NCBI RefSeq assembly: GCF_050947335.1 | Contig: NW_027473618.1 | Span: 1-64,000, forward strand | Direction: 5' to 3' | Source of the DNA: Megachile rotundata | Taxonomy: Eukaryota; Arthropoda; Insecta; Hymenoptera; Megachilidae | DNA: 64,000 nt | In this document: piece by piece, positions 43,058 through 57,957 of the stretch | How the letters are laid out: every line of letters begins with the position of its first letter | Position numbering within the stretch: the stretch's first letter is position 1 | The notes under the pieces: generated by a model | What the model was told of the DNA's origin: nothing | What the model saw: the letters and a program-made list of their open reading frames with translations, nothing else | Databases searched by the model: none | Program-made: the position numbers and the translations under genes

Positions 43058-45725
43058 ATGCTTATATGATCGATAGAGCGACAATTACTATACTTATTAC
43101 TCTTATTATTATCAATCTAACTCATATTATTAGCCACATTATGCTTATATGATCGATAGAACTACAATTACTCTACTTATTACTCTTATTATTATCAATC
43201 TAAAACACATTATTAGCGATATTATGCTTATACGATCGATAGAACGACAAATACTATACTCATTACTCTTATTATTATCAATCTAACTCATATTATTAAC
43301 CATATGATGATTATATGATCGATGGAACTACAATTGCTATACTTATTACACACACTATTATCAATCTAACTCATATTATTAACCATATTATGCAGATATG
43401 ATCGATAGGACGACAACTACTATACTTAATACTCTTATTATTATCAATCTAACTCATATTATTAGCCATATTATGCTTATATGATCGATAGAACGACAAT
43501 TACTATACTCATTACTCTTATTATTATCAATCTAACTCACATTATTAGCCATATTATGCTTATGTGATTGATCGAACGACAATTACTGTACTTATTACTC
43601 TTATTATTATAAATCTAACTCATATTGTTAACCATACTATGCACATATGATCGATAGATCTGCAATTACTATACTCATTACTTTTATTATTATCAATCTA
43701 ACTCACATTATTATCGATATTATGCTTAAACGATCTATAGAACGACAATTGCTATACTCATTACTCTTATTATTATCAATCTAACTCATATTATTAGCCA
43801 CATTATGCTTATATGATCGATAGAACTACAATTACTATACTCATTACTCTTATTATTATCAATCTACCTCATATTATTAGCCATATTATGCTTATATGAT
43901 CGATGGAACGTCAACCACTATACTTATTACACTTATTATTATCAATCTAACTCATATTATTAGCCATATTATGCTTATATGATCGATAGAGCTGCAATTA
44001 CTATACTCATTACTCTTATTATTATCAATCTACCTCATATTATTAGCCATATTATGCTAATATGATCGATGGAACGTCAACTACTATACTTATTACACTT
44101 ATTATTATCAATCTAACTCATACTATTAGCCATATTATGCTTATGTGATTGATAGAACGACAATTACTATACTTATTACTCTTATTATTATCAATCTAAC
44201 TCATATTATTAGCCATATTATGCTTATATGATCGATAGAACTACAATTACTATACCCATTACTCTTATTATTATCAATCTACCTCATATTATTAGCCATA
44301 TTATGCTTATATGATCGATAGAACGTCAACTACTATACTTATTACACTTATTATTATCAATCTAACTCATATTATGAGCCATATTATGCTCATATGATCG
44401 ATAGAACGACAATTACTATACTTATTACTCTTATTATTATCAATCTAACTCATATTATTAATCATATTATGCTTATATGATCGATAGACCGACAATTACT
44501 ATACTTATTACTCTTATTATTATCAATCTAACTCATATTATTAATCATATTATGCTTATATGATCGATAGACCGACAATTACTATACTTATTACTCTTAT
44601 TATTATCAATCTAACACATATTATTAGGCATATTATGCTTATATGATCGATAGAGCGATAATTACTATACTTATTACTCTTATTATTATCAACCTAACTC
44701 ATATTATTAGCCATATTATGCTTATATGATCGATAGAACTACAATTACTATACTTATTACTCTTATTATTATCAATCTAACTCATATTGTTTACCATATT
44801 ATGCACATATGATCGATAGAACTACAATTACTATACTCGTTACTCTTATTATTATAAATCTAACTCACATTATTAGCGATATTGTGCTTAAACGATCTAT
44901 AGAACGACAATTACTATTCTCATTACTCTTATTATTATCAATCTAACTCATATTATTAGCCATATTATGCTTATATGATCGATAGAACGACAATTACTAT
45001 ACTCATTACTCTTATTATTATCAATCTAACTCACATTATTAGCCATATTATGCTTATGTGATTGATCGAACGACAATTACTATACTTATTACTCTTATTA
45101 TTATCAATCTACCTCATATTATTAGCCATGTTATGCTTATATGATCGATAGGACGACAATTACTATACTTAATACTCTTATTATTATCAATCTAACTCAT
45201 ATTATTAACCATATTATGCAGATATGATCGATAGGACGACAACTACTATACTTAATACTCTTATTATTATCAATCTAACTCATATTATTAGCCATATTAT
45301 GCTTATATGATCGATAGAACGACAATTACTATACTTATTACACTCACTATTATCAATCCAACACATATTATTAATCATATTATGCAGATATGATCGATAG
45401 AACGACAATTACTATCATTATTACGCTTATTATTATCAATCTAACTCATATTATTAGCCATATTATGCTTGTATGATCGGTAGAACGATAATTACTATAC
45501 TTATTACTCTTACTATTATCAATCTAACTCATATTATTAGCCATATTATGCTTATATGATCGATAGAGCTTCAATTACTATACTTATTACTCTTATTATT
45601 ATCAATCTAACTCATATTATTAGCCATATTATGCTTATGTGATCGATGGAACGACAATTTCTACACTTATTACTATTATTATTATCAATCTAACTCATGT
45701 TATTAGCCATATTATGCTTATGTGA
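43058..45725 (+). repeat. Block C, copy 3
   Basis: Matches block C copy 1 at 18,970 bp, then at 19,053 bp after an extra monomer near 43,310-43,395 (ATGATGATTATATG, GATGGAACTAC, TTACACACAC). It keeps CTATCATTATTACGC (45,411) and the CTACAC variant of copy 1, and runs a few monomers past copy 1's junction (to GTGATCGAT at 45,726 against GTGAGCGAT at 26,673). Private changes include TACTGTACTT (43,587), CAACCACTATAC (43,912) and CCAACACATATTATTAATC (about 45,370). Confidence 0.85.
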
Positions 45726-48700
45726 TCGATAGAACGACAATCACTATACTTATTACTCTTATTATTATCAATCTAACTCATATTATTAGCCATATTATGC
45801 TTATATGATCGATAGAACTGCAATTACTATACTCATTACTCTTATTATTATCTATCTACCTCATATTATTAGCCATATTATGCTTATATGATCGATGGAA
45901 CGTCAACTACTATACTTATTCCACTTATTATTATCAATCTAACTCATATTATTAGCCATATTATGCTCATATGATCGATAGAACGACAATTACTATACTT
46001 ACTACTCTTATTATTATCAATCTAACTCATATTATTAATCATATTATGCTTATATGATCGATATACCGACAATTACTATACTCATTACTCTTATTATTAT
46101 CAATCTAACACATATTATTAACCATATGATGCTTGTGTGATCGATAGAATGACAATCACTATACATATTACTCTTATTATTATCAATCTGCCTCATATTA
46201 TTAGCCTTGTTATGCTTATATGATCGATAGAGCGATAATTACTATACTTATTACTCATAATATTATCAATCTAACTCATATTATTAGCCATATTATGCTT
46301 ATGTGATTGGTAGAACGACAACTACTATACTTATTACACTTATTATTATCAATCTAACTCATACTATTAGCCATATTATGCTTATATGATCGATAGAACT
46401 ACAATTACTATACTTATTACTCTTATTATTATCAATCTAACTCATATTGTTTACCATATTATGCACATATGATCGATAGAACTACAATTACTATACTCGT
46501 TACTCTTATTATTATAAATCTAACTCACATTATTAGCGATATTGTGCTTAAACGATCTATAGAACGACAATTACAATACTCATTACTCTTATTATTATCA
46601 ATCTAACTCATATTATTAGCCATATTATGCTTATATGATCGATAGAACGACAATTACTATACCCATTACTCTTATTATTATCAATCTAACTCACATTATT
46701 AGCCATATTATGCTTATGTGATTGATCGAACGACAATTACTATACTTATTACTCTTATTATTATCAATCTACCTCATATTATTAGCCATGTTATGCTTAT
46801 ATGATCGATAGGACGACAATTACTATACTTAATACTCTTATTATTATCAATCTAACTCATTATTAATCATATTATGCTTATATGATCGATAGACCGACAA
46901 TTACTATACTTATAACTCTTGTTATTATCAATCTAACACATATTATTAGGCATATTATGCTTATATGATCGATAGAGCGACAATTACTATACTTATTACT
47001 CTTATTATTATAAATCTAACTCATATTATTAGCCATATTGTGCTTATGTGATCGAGAGAACGACAATTTCTATACTTATTACTATTATTATTATCAATCT
47101 AACTCATGTTATTAGCCATATTATGCTTGTGTGATCGATAGAATGACAATCACTATACATATTACTCTTATTATTATCAATCTGCCTCATATTATTAGCC
47201 ATGTTATGCTTATATGATCGATAGAGCGATAATTACTATACTTATTACTCTTAATATTATCAATCTAACTCATATTATTAGCCATATTATGCTTATGTGA
47301 TTGATAGAACGACAATTACTATACTTATTACTCTTATTATTATCAACCTAACTCATATTATTAGCCATATTATGCTTATATGATCGATAGAACTACAATT
47401 ACTATACTTATTACTCTTATTATTATCAAACTCATATTGTTTACCATATTATGCACATATGATCGATAGTACTACAATTACTACACTCGTTACTCTTATT
47501 ATTATAAATCTAACTCACATTATTAGCGATATTGTGCTTAAACGATCTATAGGACGACAATTACTATACTCATTACTGTTATTATTATCAATCTAACTCA
47601 TATTATTAGCCATATTATGCTTATATGATCGATAGAACGACAATTACTATACTCATTACTCTTATTATTATCAATCTAACTCATACTATTAGCCATATTA
47701 TGCTTATGTGATTGATAGAACGACAATTACTATACTTATTACTCTTATTATTATCAATCTAACTCATATTATTAGCCATATTATGCTTATATGATCGATA
47801 GAACTACAATTACTATACTTATTACTCTTATTATTATAAATCTAACTCATATTATTAGCCATATTCTGCTTATGTGATCGATGGAACGACAATTTCTATA
47901 CTTATTACTATTATTATTATCAATCTAACTCATGTTATTAGCCATATTATGCTTATGTGAGCGATAGAATGACAATCACTATACATATTACTCTTATTAT
48001 TATCAATCTGCCTCATATTATTAGCCATGTTATGCTTATATGATCGATAGGACGACAATTACTATACTTAATACTCTTATTATTATCAATCTACATCATA
48101 TAATTAGCCATGTTATGCGTATATGATCGACAGAACGAGAATTACTATACTTATTACACCCACTATTGTCAATCAAACTCAATTATTAACCATATTATGC
48201 AGATATGGTCGATAGAACGACAATTACTATACTTATTACTCTTATTATTATCAATCTAACTCATATTATTAGCCATATTATGCTTATATGATCGATAGAA
48301 CTACAATTACTATACTTATTACTCTTATTATTATAAATCTAACTCATATTGTTAACCATATTATGCACATATGATCGATAGATCTGCAATTACTATACTC
48401 ATTACTCTTATTATTATCAATCTAACTCACATTATTAGCGATATTATGCTTAAACGATCTATAGAACGACAATTGCTATACTCATTACTCTTATTATTAT
48501 CAATCTAACTCATATTATTAACCATATTATGCTTATATGATCGATAGAACGACAATTACTATACTCATTACTGTTATTATTATCAATTTAACTCACATTA
48601 TTAGCCATATTATGCTTATGTGATTGATCGAACGACAATTACTATACTTATTACTCTTATTATTATCAATCTGCCTCAAATTATTAGCCATGTTATGCTT

Positions 48701-48809
48701 ATATGATCGATAGGACGACAATTACTATACTTAATACTCTTATTATTATCAATCTACATCATATAATTAGCCATGTTATCCTTATATGATCGACAGAACG
48801 ACAATTACT
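45414..48809 (+). repeat. 3,396-bp tandem duplication of block B, unit 1
   Basis: Repeated at 48810-52205 at an offset of 3,396 bp (41 monomers minus 7 bp). After a short C-type start it matches B copy 3 (27,086-30,171) at an offset of 18,639 bp. Checked at GATAGAACTGC (45816/49212) and the 79-mer (47427/50823). Both units carry AGCCTTGTTATGC (T at 46207 and 49603), where the parent at about 27,568 has AGCCATGTTATGC. That shared private change shows the duplication is later than the split from copy 3. The edge is set at TCATTATTACGC but could slide within the shared ACAATTACTAT. Confidence 0.92.
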
Positions 48810-51800
48810 ATCATTATTACGCTTATTATTATCAATCTAACTCATATTATTAGCCATATTATGCTTGTATGATCGGTAGAACGATAATTACTATACTTAT
48901 TACTCTTACTATTATCAATCTAACTCATATTATTAGCCATATTATGCTTATATGATCGATAGAGCTTCAATTACTATACTTATTACTCTTATTATTATCA
49001 ATCTAACTCATATTATTAGCCATATTATGCTTATGTGATCGATGGAACGACAATTTCTACACTTATTACTATTATTATTATCAATCTAACTCATGTTATT
49101 AGCCATATTATGCTTATGTGATCGATAGAACGACAATCACTATACTTATTACTCTTATTATTATCAATCTAACTCATATTATTAGCCATATTATGCTTAT
49201 ATGATCGATAGAACTGCAATTACTATACTCATTACTCTTATTATTATCTATCTACCTCATATTATTAGCCATATTATGCTTATATGATCGATGGAACGTC
49301 AACTACTATACTTATTCCACTTATTATTATCAATCTAACTCATATTATTAGCCATATTATGCTCATATGATCGATAGAACGACAATTACTATACTTACTA
49401 CTCTTATTATTATCAATCTAACTCATATTATTAATCATATTATGCTTATATGATCGATATACCGACAATTACTATACTCATTACTCTTATTATTATCAAT
49501 CTAACACATATTATTAACCATATGATGCTTGTGTGATCGATAGAATGACAATCACTATACATATTACTCTTATTATTATCAATCTGCCTCATATTATTAG
49601 CCTTGTTATGCTTATATGATCGATAGAGCGATAATTACTATACTTATTACTCATAATATTATCAATCTAACTCATATTATTAGCCATATTATGCTTATGT
49701 GATTGGTAGAACGACAACTACTATACTTATTACACTTATTATTATCAATCTAACTCATACTATTAGCCATATTATGCTTATATGATCGATAGAACTACAA
49801 TTACTATACTTATTACTCTTATTATTATCAATCTAACTCATATTGTTTACCATATTATGCACATATGATCGATAGAACTACAATTACTATACTCGTTACT
49901 CTTATTATTATAAATCTAACTCACATTATTAGCGATATTGTGCTTAAACGATCTATAGAACGACAATTACAATACTCATTACTCTTATTATTATCAATCT
50001 AACTCATATTATTAGCCATATTATGCTTATATGATCGATAGAACGACAATTACTATACCCATTACTCTTATTATTATCAATCTAACTCACATTATTAGCC
50101 ATATTATGCTTATGTGATTGATCGAACGACAATTACTATACTTATTACTCTTATTATTATCAATCTACCTCATATTATTAGCCATGTTATGCTTATATGA
50201 TCGATAGGACGACAATTACTATACTTAATACTCTTATTATTATCAATCTAACTCATTATTAATCATATTATGCTTATATGATCGATAGACCGACAATTAC
50301 TATACTTATAACTCTTGTTATTATCAATCTAACACATATTATTAGGCATATTATGCTTATATGATCGATAGAGCGACAATTACTATACTTATTACTCTTA
50401 TTATTATAAATCTAACTCATATTATTAGCCATATTGTGCTTATGTGATCGAGAGAACGACAATTTCTATACTTATTACTATTATTATTATCAATCTAACT
50501 CATGTTATTAGCCATATTATGCTTGTGTGATCGATAGAATGACAATCACTATACATATTACTCTTATTATTATCAATCTGCCTCATATTATTAGCCATGT
50601 TATGCTTATATGATCGATAGAGCGATAATTACTATACTTATTACTCTTAATATTATCAATCTAACTCATATTATTAGCCATATTATGCTTATGTGATTGA
50701 TAGAACGACAATTACTATACTTATTACTCTTATTATTATCAACCTAACTCATATTATTAGCCATATTATGCTTATATGATCGATAGAACTACAATTACTA
50801 TACTTATTACTCTTATTATTATCAAACTCATATTGTTTACCATATTATGCACATATGATCGATAGTACTACAATTACTACACTCGTTACTCTTATTATTA
50901 TAAATCTAACTCACATTATTAGCGATATTGTGCTTAAACGATCTATAGGACGACAATTACTATACTCATTACTGTTATTATTATCAATCTAACTCATATT
51001 ATTAGCCATATTATGCTTATATGATCGATAGAACGACAATTACTATACTCATTACTCTTATTATTATCAATCTAACTCATACTATTAGCCATATTATGCT
51101 TATGTGATTGATAGAACGACAATTACTATACTTATTACTCTTATTATTATCAATCTAACTCATATTATTAGCCATATTATGCTTATATGATCGATAGAAC
51201 TACAATTACTATACTTATTACTCTTATTATTATAAATCTAACTCATATTATTAGCCATATTCTGCTTATGTGATCGATGGAACGACAATTTCTATACTTA
51301 TTACTATTATTATTATCAATCTAACTCATGTTATTAGCCATATTATGCTTATGTGAGCGATAGAATGACAATCACTATACATATTACTCTTATTATTATC
51401 AATCTGCCTCATATTATTAGCCATGTTATGCTTATATGATCGATAGGACGACAATTACTATACTTAATACTCTTATTATTATCAATCTACATCATATAAT
51501 TAGCCATGTTATGCGTATATGATCGACAGAACGAGAATTACTATACTTATTACACCCACTATTGTCAATCAAACTCAATTATTAACCATATTATGCAGAT
51601 ATGGTCGATAGAACGACAATTACTATACTTATTACTCTTATTATTATCAATCTAACTCATATTATTAGCCATATTATGCTTATATGATCGATAGAACTAC
51701 AATTACTATACTTATTACTCTTATTATTATAAATCTAACTCATATTGTTAACCATATTATGCACATATGATCGATAGATCTGCAATTACTATACTCATTA

Positions 51801-52205
51801 CTCTTATTATTATCAATCTAACTCACATTATTAGCGATATTATGCTTAAACGATCTATAGAACGACAATTGCTATACTCATTACTCTTATTATTATCAAT
51901 CTAACTCATATTATTAACCATATTATGCTTATATGATCGATAGAACGACAATTACTATACTCATTACTGTTATTATTATCAATTTAACTCACATTATTAG
52001 CCATATTATGCTTATGTGATTGATCGAACGACAATTACTATACTTATTACTCTTATTATTATCAATCTGCCTCAAATTATTAGCCATGTTATGCTTATAT
52101 GATCGATAGGACGACAATTACTATACTTAATACTCTTATTATTATCAATCTACATCATATAATTAGCCATGTTATCCTTATATGATCGACAGAACGACAA
52201 TTACT
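48810..52205 (+). repeat. 3,396-bp tandem duplication of block B, unit 2
   Basis: Second unit. I noticed no difference from unit 1 at the places compared, though I did not align every base. At its left junction a B monomer (GATCGACAGAACG, 48,790) runs into the C-type CTATCATTATTACGC, a hybrid made by the duplication. At its right end, where unit 1 turned back, this unit continues as CTATACTTATTACACTCAC like the parent at 30,171. Confidence 0.92.
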
Positions 52206-55128
52206 ATACTTATTACACTCACTATTGTCAATCAAACTCAATTATTAACCATATTATGCAGATATGGTCGATAGAACGACAATTACTATACTTATTACTC
52301 TTATTATTATCAATCTACATCATATAATTAGCCATGTTATGCTTATATGATCGATAGGACGACAATTACTATACTTATTACTCTTATTATTATCAATCTA
52401 ACTCATTATTAATCATATTATGCTTATATGATCGATAGACCGACAATTACTATACTTATTACTCTTGTTATTATCAATCTAACACATATTATTTGGCATA
52501 TTATGCTTATATGATCGATAGAACTGCAATTACTATACTCATTACTCTTATTATTATCTATCTACCTCATATTATTAGCCATATTATGCTTATATGATCG
52601 ATGGAACGTCAACTACTATACTTATTCCACTTATTATTATCAATCTAACTCATATTATTAGCCATATTATGCTCATATGATCGATAGAACGACAATTACT
52701 ATACTTACTACTCTTATTATTATCAATCTAACTCATATTATTAATCATATTATGCTTATATGATCGATATACCGACAATTACTATACTCATTACTCCTAT
52801 TATTATCAATCTAACACATATTATTAACCATATGATGCTTATATGATCGATAGAACTACAATTACAATACCCATTACTCTTATTATTATCAATCTACCTC
52901 ATATTATTAGCCATATTATGCTTATATGATCGATAGAACGTCAACTACTATACTTATTACACTTATTATTATCAATCTAACTCATATTATGAGCCATATT
53001 ATGCTCATATGATCGATAGAACGACAATTACTATACTTATTACTCTTATTATTATCAATCTAGCTCATATTATTAATCATATTATGCTTATATGATCGGT
53101 AGACCGACAATTACTATACTTATTACTCTTATTATAATCAATCTAACTCATATTATTAATCATATTATGCTTGTGTGATCGATAGAATGACAATCACTAT
53201 ACATATTACTCTTATTATTATCAATCTGCCTCATATTATTAGCCATGTTATGCTTATATGATCGATAGAGCGATAATTACTATACTTATTACTCATAATA
53301 TTATCAATCTAACTCATATTATTAGCCATATTATGCTTATGTGATTGGTAGAACGACAATTACTATACTTATTACTCTTATTATTATCAACCTAACTCAT
53401 ATTATTAGCCATATTATGCTTATATGATCGATAGAACTACAATTACTATACTTATTACTCTTATTATTATCAATCTAACTCATATTGTTTACCATATTAT
53501 GCACATATGATCGATAGAACTACAATTACTATACTCGTTACTCTTATTATTATAAATCTAACTCACATTATTAGCGATATTGTGCTTAAACGATCTATAG
53601 AACGACAATTACAATACTCATTACTCTTATTATTATCAATCTAACTCATATTATTAGCCATATTATGCTTATATGATCGATAGAACGACAATTACTATAC
53701 CCATTACTCTTATTATTATCAATCTAACTCACATTATTAGCCATATTATGCTTATGTGATTGATCGAACGACAATTACTATACTTATTACTCTTATTATT
53801 ATCAATCTACCTCATATTATTAGCCATGTTATGCTTATATGATCGATAGGACGACAATTACTATACTTAATACTCTTATTATTATCAATCTAACTCAATA
53901 TTAATCATATTATGCTTATATGATCGATAGACCGACAATTACTATACTTATTACTCTTGTTATTATCAATCTAACACATATTATTAGGCATATTATGCTT
54001 ATATGATCGATAGAGCGACAATTACTATACTTATTACTCTTATTATTATAAATCTAACTCATATTATTAGCCATATTGTGCTTATGTGATCGAGAGAACG
54101 ACAATTTCTATACTTATTACTATTATTATTATCAATCTAACTCATGTTATTAGCCATATTATGCTTGTGTGATCGATAGAATGACAATCACTATACATAT
54201 TACTCTTATTATTATCAATCTGCCTCATATTATTAGCCATGTTATGCTTATATGATCGATAGAGCGATAATTACTATACTTATTACTCTTAATATTATCA
54301 ATCCAACTCATATTATTAGCCATATTATGCTTATATGATCGATAGAACTACAATTACTATACTTATTACTCTTATTATTATCAAACTCATATTGTTTACC
54401 ATATTATGCACATATGATCGATAGTACTACAATTACTACACTCGTTACTCTTATTATTATAAATCTAACTCACATTATTAGCGATATTGTGCTTAAACGA
54501 TCTATAGGACGACAATTACTATACTCATTACTGTTATTATTATCAATCTAACTCATATTATTAGCCATATTATGCTTATATGATCGATAGAACGACAATT
54601 ACTATACTCATTACTCTTATTATTATCAATCTACCTCATACTATTAGCCATATTATGCTTATGTGATTGATAGAACGACAATTACTATACTTATTACTCT
54701 TATTATTATCAATCTAACTCATATTATTAGCCATATTATGCTTATATGATCGATAGAACTACAATTACTATACTTATTACTCTTATTATTATAAATCTAA
54801 CTCATATTATTAGCCATATTCTGCTTATGTGATCGATGGAACGACAATTTCTATACTTATTACTATTATTATTATCAATCTAACTCATGTTATTAGCCAT
54901 ATTATGCTTATGTGAGCGATAGAATGACAATCACTATACATATTACTCTTATTATTATCAATCTAACTCATGTTATTAGCCATATTATGCTTGTGTGATC
55001 GATAGAATGACAATCACTATACTTAATACTCTTATTATTATCAATCTACATCATATAATTAGCCATGTTATGCGTATATGATCGACAGAACGAGAATTAC
55101 TTTACTTATTACACTCACTATTGTCAAT
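52206..55128 (+). repeat. Block B continuation after the duplication
   Basis: Matches 30,171-33,093 at an offset of 22,035 bp, equal to 18,639 plus 3,396, as the tandem duplication predicts. Markers: GATAGAACTGC (52522), CTAGCTCAT (about 53,061), GATTGGTAG (about 53,344), the 79-mer (54382) and ACTTTACTT (about 55,099). Private changes include GATCGGTAGACC (about 53,095) and CTCAATATTAATC (about 53,894). The match stops at GTCAAT, 55,128. Confidence 0.88.
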
Positions 55129-55161
55129 TAACTCATATTATTAGCCATATTATGCTTATAT
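55080..55161 (+). repeat. Hybrid 82-bp monomer at an out-of-step junction
   Basis: Starts at GATCGACAG as at 33,045 and should continue GTCAATCAAACTC, but reads GTCAATTAACTCAT. To the left of 55,128 the sequence follows the 22,035-bp-offset parent; from TAACTC (55,129) it follows 38,727 onward at an offset of 16,402 bp. A perfect in-register join would give CAATCTAAC; one C is missing, so the monomer is 82 bp. It marks the fusion of two separately traceable blocks. Confidence 0.88.
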
Positions 55162-57957
55162 GATCGATAGAACGACAATTACTATACTCATTACTCTTAT
55201 TATTATCAATCTAACTCACATTATTAGCCATATTATGCTTATGTGATTGATCGAACGACAATTACTATACTTATTACTCTTATTATTATCAATCTACCTC
55301 ATATTATTAGCCATGTTATGCTTATATGATCGATAGGACGACAATTACTATACTTAATACTCTTATTATTATCAATCTAACTCATATTATTAACCATATT
55401 ATGCAGATATGATCGATAGGACGACAACTACTATACTTAATACTCTTATTATTATCAATCTAACTCATATTATTAGCCATATTATGCTTATATGATCGAT
55501 AGAACGACAATTACTATACTTATTACACTCACTATTATCAATCCAACACATATTATTAACCATATTATGCAGATATGATCGATAGAACGACAATTACTAT
55601 TATTATTACGCTTATTATTATCAATCTAACTCATATTATTAGCCATATTATGCTTGTATGATCGGTAGAACGATAATTACTATACTTATTACTCTTACTA
55701 TTATCAATCTAACTCATATTATTAGCCATATTATGCTTATATGATCGATAGAGCTTCAATTACTATACTTATTACTCTTATTATTATCAATCTAACTCAT
55801 ATTATTAGCCATATTATGCTTATATGATCGATAGACCGACAATTACTATACTCATTACTCCTATTATTATCAATCTAACACATATTATCAACCATATGAT
55901 GCGTATATGATCGATAGAACTACAATTACTATACTTATTACACTCACTATTATCAATCTAACTCATATTATTAACCATATTATGCAGATATGATCGATAG
56001 GACGACAACTACTATACTTATTACTCTTATTATTATCAATCTAACTCATATTATTAGCCATATTATGCTTATGTGATCGATAGAACGACAATTACTCTAC
56101 TTATTACTCTTATTATTATCAATCTAACTCATTATTAATCATATTATGCTTATATGATCGATAGAGCGACAATTACTATACTTATTACTCTTATTATTAT
56201 CAATCTAACTCATATTATTAGCCACATTATGCTTATATGATCGATAGAACTACAATTACTCTACTTATTACTCTTATTATTATCAATCTAAAACACATTA
56301 TTAGCGATATTATGCTTATACGATCGATAGAACGACAAATACTATACTCATTACTCTTATTATTATCAATCTAACTCATATTATTAACCATATGATGCTT
56401 ATATGATCGATAGAACTACAATTGCTATACTTATTACACACACTATTATCAATCTAACTCATATTATTAACCATATTATGCAGATATGATCGATAGACCG
56501 ACAATTACTATACTTATTACTCTTATTATTATCAATCTAACACATATTATTAGGCATATTATGCTTATATGATCGATAGAGCGATAATTACTATACTTAT
56601 TACTCTTATTATTATCAACCTAACTCATATTATTAGCCATATTATGCTTATATGATCGATAGAACTACAATTACTATACTCATTACTCTTATTATTATCA
56701 ATCTAACTCATATTATTAGCCATATTATGCTTATATGATCGATAGAACGACAATTACTATACTCATTACTCTTATTATTATCAATCTAACTCACATTATT
56801 AGCCATATTATGCTTATGTGATTGATCGAACGACAATTACTATACTTATTACTCTTATTATTATCAATCTACCTCATATTATTAGCCATGTTATGCTTAT
56901 ATGATCGATAGGACGACAATTACTATACTTAATACTCTTATTATTATCAATCTAACTCATATTATTAACCATATTATGCAGATATGATCGATAGGACGAC
57001 AACTACTATACTTAATACTCTTATTATTATCAATCTAACTCATATTATTAGCCATATTATGCTTATATGATCGATAGAACGACAATTACTATACTTATTA
57101 CACTCACTATTATCAATCCAACACATATTATTAACCATATTATGCAGATATGATCGATAGAACGACAATTACTATTATTATTACGCTTATTATTATCAAT
57201 CTAACTCATATTATTAGCCATATTATGCTTATGTGATCGATAGAACGACAATTACTCTACTTATTACTCTTATTATTATCAATCTAACTCATTATTAATC
57301 ATATTATGCTTATATGATCGATAGAGCGACAATTACTATACTTATTACTCTTATTATTATCAATCTAACTCATATTATTAGCCACATTATGCTTATATGA
57401 TCGATAGAACTACAATTACTCTACTTATTACTCTTATTATTATCAATCTAAAACACATTATTAGCGATATTATGCTTATACGATCGATAGAACGACAAAT
57501 ACTATACTCATTACTCTTATTATTATCAATCTAACTCATATTATTAACCATATGATGCTTATATGATCGATAGAACTACAATTGCTATACTTATTACACA
57601 CACTATTATCAATCTAACTCATATTATTAACCATATTATGCAGATATGATCGATAGACCGACAATTACTATACTTATTACTCTTATTATTATCAATCTAA
57701 CACATATTATTAGGCATATTATGCTTATATGATCGATAGACCGACAATTACTATACTTATTACTCTTATTATTATCAATCTAACACATATTATTAGGCAT
57801 ATTATGCTTATATGATCGATAGAGCGATAATTACTATACTTATTACTCTTATTATTATCAACCTAACTCATATTATTAGCCATATTATGCTTATATGATC
57901 GATAGAACTACAATTACTATACTTATTACTCTTATTATTATCAATCTAACTCATATT
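55129..57957 (+). repeat. Second copy of 38727-41555
   Basis: Collinear with 38727-41555 at an offset of 16,402 bp, checked at TATTATTACG (39199/55601), the TATCAACC and GATGCGTAT monomers (about 39,484/55,886) and the doubled GATAGACCGAC monomers. It keeps the 14-monomer duplication intact. The match ends where this copy has CATATTATTAG and the other has CATATTGTTTACC. A private change at about 38,857 (GACATTTAC) is absent here. Confidence 0.88.

Noticed and set aside
45414..52205. Assembly duplication as the cause of the 3,396-bp tandem pair
   Set aside because: It cannot be excluded from sequence alone, but the smooth return to the parent offset after the pair fits a real event; it is kept as a finding with a read-based check.
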